Shown: in pieces, positions 63,995 to 64,000 of the stretch
Position numbering within the stretch: position 1 is the first letter of the stretch
How the letters are laid out: each line of letters begins with the position of its first letter
NCBI RefSeq assembly: GCF_037975245.1
Contig: NC_092568.1
Coordinates: 18,927,001-18,991,000, forward strand
Direction: 5' to 3'
From: Apostichopus japonicus
Taxonomy: Eukaryota; Echinodermata; Holothuroidea; Aspidochirotida; Stichopodidae
Length of the DNA: 64,000 bases
Made by a program: the position numbers and the translations under genes
The notes under the pieces: generated by a model
Seen by the model: only the letters and a program-made list of their open reading frames with translations
Databases searched by the model: none
Told to the model about the DNA's origin: nothing

Positions 63995-64000
63995 ATGGAC

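Overview
This is a eukaryotic window. It is AT-rich and intron-dense, with spliceosomal genes, long AT dinucleotide arrays, minisatellites and many decayed transposons. Gene content (an animal TTC7, a short-chain collagen C4-like protein, and an EF-hand protein with axoneme-like repeats) points to an invertebrate animal, probably marine. An echinoderm is plausible, but nothing in the sequence proves the phylum. All gene models were built by hand from splice signals, reading phase and remembered family patterns. No database search was run.

Layout. (1) 603-6285, minus strand: the 3' part of a short-chain collagen C4-like gene (five exons, 5' end not found), with a 28-bp minisatellite in one intron. 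(2) 7269-10440: a three-layer transposon nest. A G-rich terminal-inverted-repeat (TIR) element contains a Penelope-like retroelement with an exact 19-bp target duplication, and that contains a second TIR element. A LINE tail, an AT array and a tRNA-derived SINE copy follow, up to about 12.7 kb. (3) 13526-38553, minus strand: a complete 20-exon TTC7 gene encoding 858 aa, the scaffold subunit of the plasma-membrane phosphatidylinositol 4-kinase complex. All splice phases close, including a 27-nt microexon. Two of its exon 3' ends have been swept into tandem repeats. (4) 38554-40595: the region between two divergent genes, with a tRNA-like SINE head, an AT array and an X-box-like RFX site. (5) 40596-56562, plus strand: a 21-exon gene for an 882-aa protein I cannot name. 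It carries repeated HFxxGND motifs and two EF-hand-like segments, and resembles axonemal microtubule-associated proteins. (6) 56563-64000: a gene-poor stretch packed with hAT-like non-autonomous elements, several with matching 8-bp target duplications, a LINE tail, a tRNA-like element, dispersed repeats and a possible terminal exon at the window edge.

The two complete genes are divergent, with start codons about 2 kb apart. The X-box-like site lies about 390 bp upstream of the EF-hand gene, which supports a ciliary role. TTC7 acts at the plasma membrane and has no evident link to cilia. The most notable signals are the exon-edge minisatellites of TTC7, the Penelope-like element with inverted termini and a hammerhead-like motif, the dated transposon nest, and the unnamed EF-hand/HFxxGND protein.
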